Positions 11,792 through 20,030 of a stretch of 64,000 bases of DNA are shown here, in pieces. This stretch comes from Roseovarius nanhaiticus. Its GTDB lineage: Bacteria > Pseudomonadota > Alphaproteobacteria > Rhodobacterales > Rhodobacteraceae. How positions within the stretch are numbered: the first letter of the stretch is position 1; each line of letters opens with the position of its first letter. The translations under genes and the position numbers were made by a program. The notes beneath the pieces were generated by a model. The model was not told the origin of the DNA. It saw only the letters and a program-made list of their open reading frames with translations, and searched no databases. The DNA lies in the NCBI RefSeq assembly GCF_900156535.1, contig NZ_FTNV01000001.1:868001-932000 (forward strand), read 5' to 3'.

Positions 11792-12601
11792 TTAGCGGCG
11801 CACGCGCTCCGCCGCATAAGCAATGGCGCGCTGGTAGTTGCCGCTGTCGTTCCACGCCGACAGAACGTTGAAATTCGCCGTGCCCTGGCCAAAGGGCTGC
11901 CCGGCGCGCCAGCCATTGGCGCGCAGCATGTTGGCGGCGGTCGCCAGCGCATCGGCAGCGGAATAGGGATCGGCACGGCCATTGCCATCGGCATCCACGG
12001 CATATTGCACCCAGTTGCCGGCCAGGAATTGCATATGCCCCAGCTCGCCAGACGGGCCGCCTTGCGTGCCGGCGGTTATCACGCCGCGATCCACCAATTG
12101 CAGCGCCGCAACGGCATGTGGAACGAAACGCGGATAGCGGCGGCAATAGGAGGACAGCGTCACGGCGCCGCTGACGATGGGGGTGCGGCCCATATAGCCG
12201 CCCCAGCTGGTCTCAAGCCCCCAGATGGTGGCCAGAATGCTGGCCGGCACGCCAAAGCGCTGCTCGATCGCGGTAAACGTGTTCGGATTGCGTGCGATCC
12301 GGTTTTCGACCTGCGCAATGAAATTCGCCGCCGAACTGCCCGAGCGTTTGGCCAGGAACTGTGCCGGATCGCCCTGCAGCGTACCCGTCTGGCTGGAGGG
12401 CTGCGACTCGAACCGCCAGGTGATGCTGGACAGTCCCGCCTGCGATAGGGCCTGTTGCCCCCTTTGACCGACGCCCTGAGATGCGGCTGTCTGGGCCAGC
12501 GCCTGTTTGTATTGACCGAAGGCGTTCTGCGACGTGATGCAATCCGCGGCCACGGGGGCGGCGGCGAGAGAGGCGAAAAGCGTGAAGGCGATGAGGCGCA
12601 T
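11792..12601 (-). CDS. MltB-like lytic murein transglycosylase
   Basis: Periplasmic enzyme cleaving the glycan strands of peptidoglycan. The start at 12601 opens a clear signal peptide (MRLIAFTLFASLAAAPVAA then DC), giving 269 aa; two in-frame upstream ATGs would bury the signal. The SLT_2/MltB catalytic Glu is in GLETSWGGYMG, followed by the conserved SSYCRRYPRF-type stretch, GELGHMQFL and the DADGNGRADPYSAADALA loop. No peptidoglycan-binding repeat is attached at the C-terminus, so it is the short form of the family. Confidence 0.9.
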   Translation of the reverse strand: MRLIAFTLFASLAAAPVAADCITSQNAFGQYKQALAQTAASQGVGQRGQQALSQAGLSSITWRFESQPSSQTGTLQGDPAQFLAKRSGSSAANFIAQVENRIARNPNTFTAIEQRFGVPASILATIWGLETSWGGYMGRTPIVSGAVTLSSYCRRYPRFVPHAVAALQLVDRGVITAGTQGGPSGELGHMQFLAGNWVQYAVDADGNGRADPYSAADALATAANMLRANGWRAGQPFGQGTANFNVLSAWNDSGNYQRAIAYAAERVRR

Positions 12602-12921
12602 GATGATCCCGAGGCTTAAGTTATCTTTCATGTAGCCTAGCGGTTGCGCGGGCGGCTGCCTAGCCCGGCCCGGTAACACCGAGCCATCGGGCTATCACCC
12701 ACGGAAAAGTGTCCCGCGTTAAGGCGCCCTGTGCGGTAAACGATGCTTATGCAGCGAATGGCTGTTCGGAGCCCACTTTGACCGATGCTGCGAAACGCAT
12801 GAATGTCCGGTTCTGACGCGAGCGGAGTGAGTTGCTTTCCTCAAGAGCGTTGCGAACGGTGATCTTAGGCTTTCTTTACCATTTGTGAATAGAACCTGTT
12901 CCACACGTATTCGGAGGTTCC
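12602..12921. other. Intergenic region upstream of the toxin cassette
   Basis: About 320 bases, less GC-rich toward its right end. It contains one copy of the imperfect repeat (12751-12791) and, just before the toxin gene, a GGAGG ribosome site (12912-12916). A 10-bp palindrome GAACCTGTTC (12893-12902) sits in the likely promoter. No coding capacity seen. Confidence 0.5.
12751..12791 (+). repeat. Imperfect direct repeat, left of toxin-immunity cassette
   Basis: Begins GCAGCGAATGGC and continues GGAGCCC..TTTGACCGATGCTGC. It resembles, in the same orientation, the segment at 14322-14361 right of the cassette (shared GCAGCGAA-TGGC start, CCC, TTG-CCGA, TGC end). Divergence is considerable, so this may be a general intergenic repeat family rather than an insertion footprint. 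Confidence 0.35.
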
Positions 12922-13971
12922 ATGCAACACAGTTTCAGCGACTTCCTCAGACATGGCGGGAACGGCAATTATGTTCTCGCACGGCGCGATGGTCTCATCG
13001 TTGGTCGCCGCGCCGGGCTATCGCTCAAATCGACTTTCCCAAACTATTCCGCTTTACGGGCTGATTTCAGCGAAAGCCTCGACCGAGAGATTGCCGAAAA
13101 CACCCGAATGCTGCTGAACTCGCTGACGCCGCCTGACACAGTGCCAACTGTTTCGGGATCCGATTTGCGCGATGTGTCCGATGCAAGGGCGGAAGCGCTC
13201 AACGCATGGGACGCGCGGCTTGAGAGCATATTTAGCGAATATCAAAATCACCTGCAACGGCTTCGACCGCTTCGAACGGCCATGGAAGAACGCCTTTTGC
13301 GGGCCTTCGCCGGTCTGATCAACCAGCTTCGGCAGGAAGACCTCGGGATTGAGCAATATATTTGGCGCTCACAAGACGACGCCAAGGTGCGAGATAGCCA
13401 TGCAGGATTTGACGACCAAGTGTTCCGTTGGGATGATCCCCCAGTGGGCGGGCATCCAGGTGAAGCACATAACTGTCGGTGCTATGCGGAACCCATTGCA
13501 ACAGCCCCTCAAAGCAACGTAGTTCTAGCCGACTTCGACGGCAGCGTTCCTCCACAAGACCTTTCAGTCCACGAAGCAGGCGGGGGCCACACCATTGCAC
13601 TGCATGTGGGGAAAAGCGAAACCTTCCTAATCGGTTCAGTCAGCACGCCGCGTGGGAGAATGCTTTTCGTAAGCCAGTATCGCTGGCGACACGGGACGTT
13701 CCCCTCACTTGAGGCGGCTCAGAAGCTGACGAACTCCAATCTTGCGAGAAACGTAGACGTTGTGAACGAAGTCGCCAGCGGGAGATTGCGTAGAGCATTC
13801 ATAACAAGTGATTTTGAATCAATAACAGGCTTTGAGGCATACCGAACCACTCGGCGCGCGTCATCTCCGATACAACTCCGGCAGACATTTGGTGTGGGTA
13901 CTGTTATTGAGCACGCCCCGGACATGCCGGATGGATTTATCATTATCACATCCTATCCAAGGATTGACTGA
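12922..13971 (+). CDS. MuF-domain polymorphic toxin with RNase A-like C-terminal domain
   Basis: A 349-aa two-part protein. Residues about 1-195 resemble the phage Mu gpF / SPP1 gp7 minor head protein family: the diagnostic end motif is readable as YIWRSQDDAKVRDSH (146-160), FRWDDPPVGGHPG (168-180) and HNCRCYAEP (183-191). Residues about 213-349 match the bacterial RNase A-like toxin domain first described in a CdiA C-terminus: HEAGGGHTIALHVGKS (217-232), FPSLEAAQKLTNSNLARN (260-277), TGFEAYRTT and the terminal TSYP (343-346). Expected catalytic His228, Thr343 and Tyr345 are present; the Arg usually found about 11 residues after the His reads Ser239. The predicted action is RNA cleavage in a target cell. 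Base composition is lower in GC than the neighbours, and no phage structural gene is nearby. An immunity gene follows 1 nt after the stop. Confidence 0.8.
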   Translation: MQHSFSDFLRHGGNGNYVLARRDGLIVGRRAGLSLKSTFPNYSALRADFSESLDREIAENTRMLLNSLTPPDTVPTVSGSDLRDVSDARAEALNAWDARLESIFSEYQNHLQRLRPLRTAMEERLLRAFAGLINQLRQEDLGIEQYIWRSQDDAKVRDSHAGFDDQVFRWDDPPVGGHPGEAHNCRCYAEPIATAPQSNVVLADFDGSVPPQDLSVHEAGGGHTIALHVGKSETFLIGSVSTPRGRMLFVSQYRWRHGTFPSLEAAQKLTNSNLARNVDVVNEVASGRLRRAFITSDFESITGFEAYRTTRRASSPIQLRQTFGVGTVIEHAPDMPDGFIIITSYPRID

Positions 13972-13972
13972 C

Positions 13973-14275
13973 ATGACGCCGCCGAAATCATTCTACGACT
14001 TCACCTTGCAATTTCATCAAGACCTAGATGTCGTTCATCCTGGTTGGGCCGATACCCCAGACGGGCGCAACCAAATCTATGAAGACTTTCGACAAAGCTA
14101 TGGCGATCAAGCCGTGCGGGAATTAGTCACGTACTGCGAAAAACTCTTAGCGGATAGCGAGACTGATCTAGGCTCACTATGGTTCAAAGAGTCGAAGGCC
14201 GACTGGGTTGTTCCAGATAAGGGCGTTCGTTTCCTCTTTAAGGACTTTTTGATCTGGGCAGCTTCGCTATCTTAG
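13973..14275 (+). CDS. Probable immunity protein for the adjacent RNase toxin
   Basis: A 100-aa acidic, soluble protein (MTPPKSFYDFTLQFHQDLDV start) with no signal peptide or membrane segment. Its ATG lies 1 nt after the toxin stop, so translation is probably coupled; the longer frame from 13832 overlaps toxin coding sequence and is not used. Size, charge and position match immunity proteins of polymorphic toxin systems (CdiI type), and a DLDVVHPGW-like motif is common among CdiI-family immunity proteins as I recall them. The role is inferred from context: it should bind and block the RNase domain. Confidence 0.7.
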   Translation: MTPPKSFYDFTLQFHQDLDVVHPGWADTPDGRNQIYEDFRQSYGDQAVRELVTYCEKLLADSETDLGSLWFKESKADWVVPDKGVRFLFKDFLIWAASLS

Positions 14276-14321
14276 GCCGATTCCGAACGAAGGAACGCTC
14301 ATAGCAGCCATTGGCGCATTC

Positions 14322-14361
14322 GCAGCGAAATGGCGCTCCGTCCCGCATTGCCGACAAGTTG
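14322..14361 (+). repeat. Imperfect direct repeat, right of toxin-immunity cassette
   Basis: Begins GCAGCGAAATGGC and continues CCGTCCCGCATTGCCGAC to TTGC. Same orientation as 12751-12791 with gaps and mismatches. The rest of 14276-14440 shows nothing coding. Confidence 0.35.
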
Positions 14362-14440
14362 CGAATTCGCTTGGTAAGAGTTTCGCAAACATCACCCTCA
14401 CTGCCCCTGTGACTCAACATTAGCCACGATGCCCAGATCG

Positions 14441-14470
14441 AAAAAGGGCGCCCCGTGACAGGGCGCCCTT
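14441..14470 (-). terminator. Rho-independent terminator of glnA
   Basis: A 10-bp inverted repeat (AAGGGCGCCC at 14444-14453, GGGCGCCCTT at 14461-14470). On the minus strand the second arm is followed by a T run, 24 bases past the glnA stop. Confidence 0.85.
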
Positions 14471-14493
14471 CGCATGATGCTAATGCGGTTGGA

Positions 14494-15900
14494 TCAGCAG
14501 CTATAGTACATTCCAAATTCCACCGGGTGCGGTGTCGTTTCGTATTTCAGGACTTCTTCCATCTTCAGGTCGATGTAGCCCTGCACCTGATCGCGGGTGA
14601 ACACGTCACCGGCGAGCAGGTAATCCATGTCGCTCTGCAGCTCGGTCATCGCCTCGCGCAGGCTTCCGCAGACGGTGGGGATGCCTTCCAGCTCTTCGGC
14701 GGGCAGATCGTAAAGGTTCTTGTCCATCGCTTCGCCGGGATCGATCTTGTTCTTGATGCCGTCGAGGCCAGCCATCAGCAACGCCGCGAACGCCAGGTAG
14801 GGGTTCGCCGCCGGATCGGGGAAGCGGGCCTCGACGCGCTTGGCCTTGGGGCTTTCGGTCCAGGGGATCCGGACACAGCCCGAGCGGTTGCGCGCGGAAT
14901 AGGCGCGCAGAACGGGCGCCTCGAAGCCGGGGACCAGACGCTTGTAGCTGTTGGTCGTCGGGTTGGTGAAAGCGTTCAGCGACTTGGCATGCTTGAGGAT
15001 GCCGCCGATGAACCACAGCGCCTCCTGGCTGAGATCGGCATACTTGTCGCCCGCGAAGAGCGGCTTGCCGTCCTTCCAGATCGACATGTTCACATGCATG
15101 CCGCTGCCGTTGTCGCCGTAGATCGGCTTGGGCATGAAGGTGGCCGACTTGCCATAGGCCTGCGCGACGTTGTGGATGACGTATTTGTACTTCTGGATCT
15201 CGTCCGCCTGCTTGGTCAGCGTGCCGAACAGGAGGCCCAGCTCGTGCTGGCAGGACGCCACCTCGTGGTGGTGCTTGTCCACCTTCATGCCAAGGCGCTT
15301 CATCGTCGACAGCATTTCGGCGCGGATGTCATGTGCGTCATCGGTCGGGTTGGTGGGGAAGTAGCCACCCTTCAGGCCGGGCCGGTGGCCCATATTGCCC
15401 ATTTCGTACTCGGTGTCGGTGTTCCAGCTGCCGTCCTGCGCGTCGACCTCGTAGGACACCTTGTTGATGGTGTTCGAGTAACGCACGTTGTCAAAGAGGA
15501 AGAACTCGGCCTCGGGGCCCATGTAGGCCGTGTCGCCGATGCCGGACGCCTTGAGATAGGCCTCGGCCTTCTCGGCGGTGCCGCGCGGGTCGCGCTCGTA
15601 GGATTCGCCGGTGTCCGGCTCGACGATCGAGCAATGCACGCAGATGGTTTTCTCGGCGTAGAACGGATCGACATAGGCGCTGTCGGTGTCCATCATCAGC
15701 TTCATATCCGATGCCTCGATCGACTTCCAGCCCGCGATCGACGAGCCGTCGAACATGAAGCCTTCCTCGATGAAGTCCTCGTCCACGAGGTCGGAAACGA
15801 TGGTCACATGCTGCAAACGGCCGCGCGTGTCGGTAAAGCGGATGTCGACATACTCGATGTCGTCGTCCTTGATTTTCTTGAGCAGATCAGCTGCGCTCAT
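14494..15900 (-). CDS. glnA: Glutamine synthetase type I
   Basis: Cytoplasmic dodecameric enzyme making glutamine from glutamate, ammonia and ATP. The 468-aa product from 15900 (MSAADLLKKIKDDDIEYVDI) has the GS-I length; the 65 extra codons upstream in the frame overlap glnB and are not coding. Visible landmarks: FDGSSIAGWKSI, NGSGMHVNMSIW, NPTTNSYKRLVPG (ATP/glutamate site) and the adenylylation-loop Tyr in DKNLYDLPAEE near 395. It is downstream of glnB (52-base gap) and probably co-transcribed, the standard alphaproteobacterial nitrogen arrangement; activity is expected to be set by adenylylation. Confidence 0.98.
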   Translation of the reverse strand: MSAADLLKKIKDDDIEYVDIRFTDTRGRLQHVTIVSDLVDEDFIEEGFMFDGSSIAGWKSIEASDMKLMMDTDSAYVDPFYAEKTICVHCSIVEPDTGESYERDPRGTAEKAEAYLKASGIGDTAYMGPEAEFFLFDNVRYSNTINKVSYEVDAQDGSWNTDTEYEMGNMGHRPGLKGGYFPTNPTDDAHDIRAEMLSTMKRLGMKVDKHHHEVASCQHELGLLFGTLTKQADEIQKYKYVIHNVAQAYGKSATFMPKPIYGDNGSGMHVNMSIWKDGKPLFAGDKYADLSQEALWFIGGILKHAKSLNAFTNPTTNSYKRLVPGFEAPVLRAYSARNRSGCVRIPWTESPKAKRVEARFPDPAANPYLAFAALLMAGLDGIKNKIDPGEAMDKNLYDLPAEELEGIPTVCGSLREAMTELQSDMDYLLAGDVFTRDQVQGYIDLKMEEVLKYETTPHPVEFGMYYSC

Positions 15901-15952
15901 GGGATTGATCCTCCACTTGGATATTGCTTGAAACGTATTGGAAATCGGTGGC

Positions 15953-16351
<399 letters not shown>

Positions 16352-16517
16352 TCAATGGGTGGCGGTCGTGACGCGGGGATGGTCTGCATTTCTTTTGGGG
16401 CCTGCCTATTTTTTGGGCAGCGCGCCCAATTTTCGAGCGATTGTGAGTCCGACGGGCGCCGACCGCGGCGGCCGAGAAATGGTTGATCATTCGCCCCTCG
16501 CGCCGCAGTTTAAGGCC

Positions 16518-17402
16518 ATGACCCTCAATCGGAGCGCTCCCGAAATGGACCGACAACCACGCCTTGTCACGATGGGGCCCGCGCGGATCGCAAGCCTTCG
16601 CAAGCCCGGTGGAGCGCATAAATACGATCATGGCCACGCGGTAATCCTTAGCGGTGGGGCCGGCGCGACGGGCGCCGCTCGGCTGGCCGCGCGGGCGGCA
16701 TTGCGCATCGGGGCGGGTCTGGTGACGCTGGGCGTGCCGCCCGCGGCGCAGCTGGAGGTGGCGGCGCATGAGACCGCGGTGATGCTGATGCGTATCCAGG
16801 ATGCGCAGACGCTAAACGCGCGTCTGGAGGATGCACGGATATCGGCGCTTTGCCTCGGGCCCGGTCTGGGCGTTGACCGGGCGGGTCCGCTTCTGGCCCG
16901 CGCGCTGGTCGATGCGCGCTGCCCGCTTGTGATAGACGCCGACGCGCTCACGGCGATCGGCAAGGATGGCGCGTTGATGGCGGCGCTCCATTCCGGTTGC
17001 CTCCTGACGCCGCATATGGGCGAGTTTGCGCGGATGTTCCCTGACATCGAGGTGCCGGACGCTGTGACGCCGCGTGCCGCGGCGCTGCGCCGCGCGGCTG
17101 AACGGGCGGGCTGCACGATCCTGCTGAAGGGCGCCGAGACGCTGATCGCCGGACCGGACGGCACCTGCTATCGGCACAGCGCGACCGGGGACCGCGCTGC
17201 GCCGTGGCTGGCGACGGCGGGGGCGGGGGATGTTCTGGCGGGGATCATCACGGGGCTGATCGCGCGCGGCCATGCGCCGATAGACGCGGCAGCCACGGGC
17301 GCTTGGCTGCATGCCGAGGCGGCACGTCTCTTCGGGCCGGGCCTTGTCGCCGAGGATCTGCCCGAAGTGCTTCCGCGCGTGTTGTCGCGGCTGGGCGTCT
17401 AG
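16518..17402 (+). CDS. nnrD: ADP/ATP-dependent NAD(P)H-hydrate dehydratase, stand-alone
   Basis: Repair enzyme that dehydrates the S-epimer of NAD(P)HX back to NAD(P)H. The ribokinase-like NnrD domain fills the whole product (about 294 aa): RKPGGAHKYDHGHAVILSGG at the start, CLGPGLGVDRAG, LVIDADALTAIG, LLTPHMGEFARMFP, ILLKGAETLIAGPDG and TAGAGDVLAGIITGL. The frame stays open to 16308 but that part shows no epimerase (NnrE) sequence and overlaps the glnB promoter; 16518 or 16545 are the plausible starts, neither with a strong ribosome site. Many relatives carry NnrE and NnrD as one bifunctional protein, so the epimerase half is either lost or elsewhere. Divergent from glnB. Confidence 0.88.
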   Translation: MTLNRSAPEMDRQPRLVTMGPARIASLRKPGGAHKYDHGHAVILSGGAGATGAARLAARAALRIGAGLVTLGVPPAAQLEVAAHETAVMLMRIQDAQTLNARLEDARISALCLGPGLGVDRAGPLLARALVDARCPLVIDADALTAIGKDGALMAALHSGCLLTPHMGEFARMFPDIEVPDAVTPRAAALRRAAERAGCTILLKGAETLIAGPDGTCYRHSATGDRAAPWLATAGAGDVLAGIITGLIARGHAPIDAAATGAWLHAEAARLFGPGLVAEDLPEVLPRVLSRLGV

Positions 17403-17403
17403 G

Positions 17404-17901
17404 TCAGGCGGCGCCGCGCTGTGCCGTGCGGACGTCGGGTGCAACCAGTTCCAGCCCGTCAGCATAGATCACATGCGGCGTGTCAAAGCGCAGCTCGTGC
17501 AGGACCATGGTCATCAGACCTTCGGAGATAATGAATTCGCCGTCGATTAACGACTGCGCCGGGGCCGCCACCTGCCGCAAGCCAAAAAGCGCTTTGGCCC
17601 GCCAGTCGCGCACCAGCACCTGCTGATTTTCGGGCAGCACCACATCGCGGTCCGGCCGCGTATCGCCCAGCGATCCGGCCAGGATACGCACTGCCCGCAC
17701 GCGTAGAACGTGCCGATAAACCGATGTGAGGGTTGCCGTGCCGCTATCGCGCGTCACGATCCGATCCCCCGGCAAAAGATGCTCGACCGGCATTTCACCG
17801 TCCAGAGTCAAAATGATACTGCCGGATAGCACTCCGGCAGGCTCCACTTGGGCCTCAAGGGTCATTTGCCCGTGATCGCGCCCGGCCGTTTTCGGCGTCA
17901 T
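17404..17901 (-). CDS. Hint-domain protein (Hedgehog/intein fold)
   Basis: A 165-aa protein made almost entirely of a Hint_2-type domain: GSIILTLDGEMPVEHLLPGDRI, then the VLPENQQVLVRDWRAKALFG segment and the C-terminal block LHELRFDTPHVIYADGLELV. Such domains are frequent in Rhodobacteraceae, often attached to secreted proteins; here nothing else is attached, and no signal peptide is seen. The usual nucleophile position at the start of the fold carries Ser (GVLSGSII), and self-splicing is unlikely without the C-terminal His-Asn. Role unknown. Its stop sits 1 base from that of nnrD, convergent. Confidence 0.8.
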   Translation of the reverse strand: MTPKTAGRDHGQMTLEAQVEPAGVLSGSIILTLDGEMPVEHLLPGDRIVTRDSGTATLTSVYRHVLRVRAVRILAGSLGDTRPDRDVVLPENQQVLVRDWRAKALFGLRQVAAPAQSLIDGEFIISEGLMTMVLHELRFDTPHVIYADGLELVAPDVRTAQRGAA

Positions 17902-18076
17902 GGCGTATGTTCCGTGTTTTTATCTGCTCGTTATTATGAACGAGGTTATCCCAACGGCAGGTAAATGTCGCCTATTTTTATCGCTTGGCCGGAACGCGTG
18001 TCGATTTTCCCCCTCGCATCGTTTGCGTGCCTGCGCTAGACGGTCTTGGCGCTGCGCCGATTGGGGCTGGCGCGTT

Positions 18077-18159
18077 GCGGGTGTGGCGGAATGGTAGACG
18101 CACCAGATTTAGGTTCTGGCGCCTTTGGCGTGGAGGTTCGAGTCCTCTCACCCGCACCA
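18077..18159 (+). tRNA. tRNA-Leu (anticodon UAG)
   Basis: Acceptor arms GCGGGTG (18077-18083) and CACCCGC (18149-18155) pair fully, discriminator A at 18156, and CCA is encoded (18157-18159). The anticodon stem CCAGA/TCTGG encloses loop TTTAGGT, giving UAG (reads CUA/CUN Leu). A short variable arm and the T-arm GAGGTTCGAGTCCTC follow. It is intact although it forms the left attachment site of the genomic island. Confidence 0.95.
18106..18159 (+). repeat. attL: 3' part of tRNA-Leu, left island boundary
   Basis: These 54 bases recur at 49517-49570 in the same orientation with only 2 mismatches (18111 A/G, 18122 C/T); 18123-18159 (37 bases) is identical. Position at the tRNA 3' end beside a tyrosine recombinase gene is the classical arrangement of an integrated island. 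Confidence 0.92.
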
Positions 18160-18266
18160 TTTTGATTTTATCGAACTTTGTATGAAGGCCGGGGCGCCGA
18201 AAGCTTAGCCTGAGCGAAAGTTTCGCACTCGGTTTCGCACATTCATGTCCTGGTCTTGTTCTGTTC

Positions 18267-19274
18267 TCAAAGGTCTCGACGCTGCTGCGCCCGCTTCGAC
18301 GCCGTCCTTTGATTGGCTTGCGCGCGGTACTTTTGGACCATGGCGAGCGTCTTATGGCCGGTGACGGCCTGAATTTCAGAGTCGGTGCAGCCAGCTTCCG
18401 CCACAAGTCATGCCGCCGAGTAGCGCCAGCCATGTGGAATCAGACGGCTTTCGCCATGCATGAGACCTAGAGCGGATCGAACGTCCTCCACCGCCTTTTG
18501 AGCCGCCCGTTTCCCGATTGGCTGGGTCAGATTGCGCGGCCGGATATGCCGTCCGGCATGAGGACGCGCCCGAACGTAGGCCTGGAGGCGCACAGGCCAG
18601 TAGACCCAAATCTTGACGTCAGTTTTTTCTTGGCAGACCGCCATATACTCGCCGTCGAAATCGTCCCAAGTCATCTTGATGCAGTCTCCGAGCCGTTGTC
18701 CGGTTCCGACTCCTAGCCCGTAAACCGTCCTCGCCATGGTCAGCCTATGCGCATCACAATGGCGCTCATACGCATCAAGCTTGTCATCGGGCCAAGCTTG
18801 GTATTCTCCGCCCGTCAGTTTCGGAATGTCTGTAACCGGGTTCCTCTCGATCCACTCAAGATCGACCGCTTTCCGGCATAGTATCGACAAAACCGCCAGC
18901 CGCTCATTCGCTTTCGACCACGTATCGGCCAATGTGTCGCGGGCGGCTATTGCCTGCTTGCGGCGAAAATTCCGCATGTCCTTGTCGCCGTTCTTCTCAC
19001 GGAGTTCCTCGCAGTGGCGACGGTAGTTCTGGCGCGTACCTGCGGCTTTGCTCCTGAATTCGGGGCTTCTGTAAAAATCGATAATTAGCGCATTCCAAGT
19101 CGTCTTGACGACATGCGGCTTCCGACCAGAACGGATGGTCCAGTATTCCCTGAAAAACTCTTCGCTGTCAGGATTATCGGGCAGGCGCGATCTCATCTTG
19201 CCGCGCCGAAATTAAGCGTATTCGCGGCCCTTAACCGTTTTGAACTTCAGGTAAGGCAGATCGGGCTTCTTCAT
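18267..19274 (-). pseudogene. Tyrosine recombinase/integrase with two in-frame stops
   Basis: Reading from the ATG at 19274 gives MKKPDLPYLKFKTVKGREYA, a TAA at 19212-19214 where relatives have Tyr, then an open frame (from ATG 19196) of 262 codons, then a TGA at 18408-18410, then 46 more codons to 18267. All catalytic residues of the family can be read across the stops: Arg in GTGQRLGD, His-x-x-Arg in HGWRYSAA, and, after the TGA, His in VTGHKTL and the nucleophile Tyr in MVQKYRAQAN. No indel is present; both defects are single substitutions. Without read-through the product lacks the nucleophile Tyr and should be inactive. It is transcribed toward the tRNA, 107 bases away. Confidence 0.9.
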
Positions 19275-19285
19275 GTCACGAAATC

Positions 19286-19473
19286 CTAGTCCAAGATACT
19301 TTCGGTTGCCACCGCCTCAAGCTCTGAAACGCGCCACCGAAGAAATCCGCACAGATCAATAGGCTGAGGCAACGCCCAGGGCGCCACGCGTTTTCTGAAC
19401 TCGGTCGCTGCATGCATAAGAGCTTAGCGGCGGTCTTCTTATCGGCGAGTATTAAGGCAGTTCTATTGCTCAT
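19286..19473 (-). pseudogene. Excisionase/AlpA-like small gene, frameshifted
   Basis: The start at 19473 gives MSNRTALILADKKTAAKLLCM, then the frame is lost near 19405-19410. In the next frame the sequence continues as ATEFRKRVAPWALPQPIDLC followed by GFLRWRVSELEAVATESILD and stops at 19286, which is the expected tail of the small helix-turn-helix proteins encoded directly before this type of integrase. It ends 11 bases before the integrase ATG, so the two formed an operon. One single-base indel explains the break. A role as recombination directionality factor is inferred from position and size. Confidence 0.7.
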
Positions 19474-19648
19474 GTCTGTCAGCAGTTAGAGCGGCTTCTT
19501 AGACTAAAATATCCGCTACCGAAGAAAGTCCCAAACTTCTCTTATAGTTATCCACATAAACCGTTCGCGGTGGTGTCGGAAATGATGTGCCAAGAAATTT
19601 TCGCTATGAGGAATCAGAGTCCGAGCCAACGGGGGGCAATCAAACGAA

Positions 19649-19741
19649 TGAGATACAGCGAAGAGCAGATCATCGTTATTCTGACGGAGCATGAGACCGG
19701 CGCGAAGTGTGCTGACCTTTATCGCAAGCATGGCATGGCGG
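19649..19741 (+). pseudogene. IS3-family OrfA N-terminal fragment
   Basis: ATG at 19649 opens MRYSEEQIIVILTEHETGAK and CADLYRKHGMAE, the helix-turn-helix start of IS3-family OrfA. Homology ends abruptly at about codon 31; the frame then runs into unrelated sequence and a stop at 19770. No OrfB follows. It is a remnant. Confidence 0.75.
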
Positions 19742-19779
19742 AAACACTTTCTCCGCCGTTGACAATCTAAGCGTATGAG

Positions 19780-19979
19780 TTATGGAGGTCCGCCAATATC
19801 ACCGAAACTGGGCTGGTAGTACTGATCCAAAATATCATTTTCAATGATGGTTGGAGCTGGCGTGTTGTAACCCAGATTTGGCGAGCGGCGGGGATTGTCT
19901 GGGCCGAAAAAGCCGCCCTGTAGCATCTGTGATCGCGAGCAATGTCCGGGGCGTATTATGTTGAAGAACTCATGCTTGA
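19780..19979 (-). other. Unassigned coding-like tail next to the IS1182-type insertion
   Basis: On the minus strand a frame ends here with FFNIIRPGHCSRSQMLQGGF, then FGPDNPRRSPNLGYNTPAP and DQYYQPSFGDIGGPP before its stop at 19780. It reads like a real Pro/Gly-rich C-terminus cut on its upstream side by the transposase insertion. I do not recognise the family. Confidence 0.3.
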
Positions 19980-20030
19980 TTGAACCGTGTTCCGCTGACT
20001 CAATTCCCACATTGGGCAGGGGGATTGACG

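Noticed and set aside
12893-12902. LexA/SOS box GAACCTGTTC before the toxin gene
   Set aside because: Alphaproteobacterial LexA sites are direct repeats GTTC-N7-GTTC; this palindrome does not match.
18408-18410. Selenocysteine at the integrase TGA
   Set aside because: No SECIS-like hairpin seen, another stop (TAA) is present upstream, and the position is an Arg in relatives as far as I recall.
19548-19556. DnaA box TTATCCACA as a replication origin
   Set aside because: A single copy, no iterons, no AT-rich unwinding region, no replication gene.
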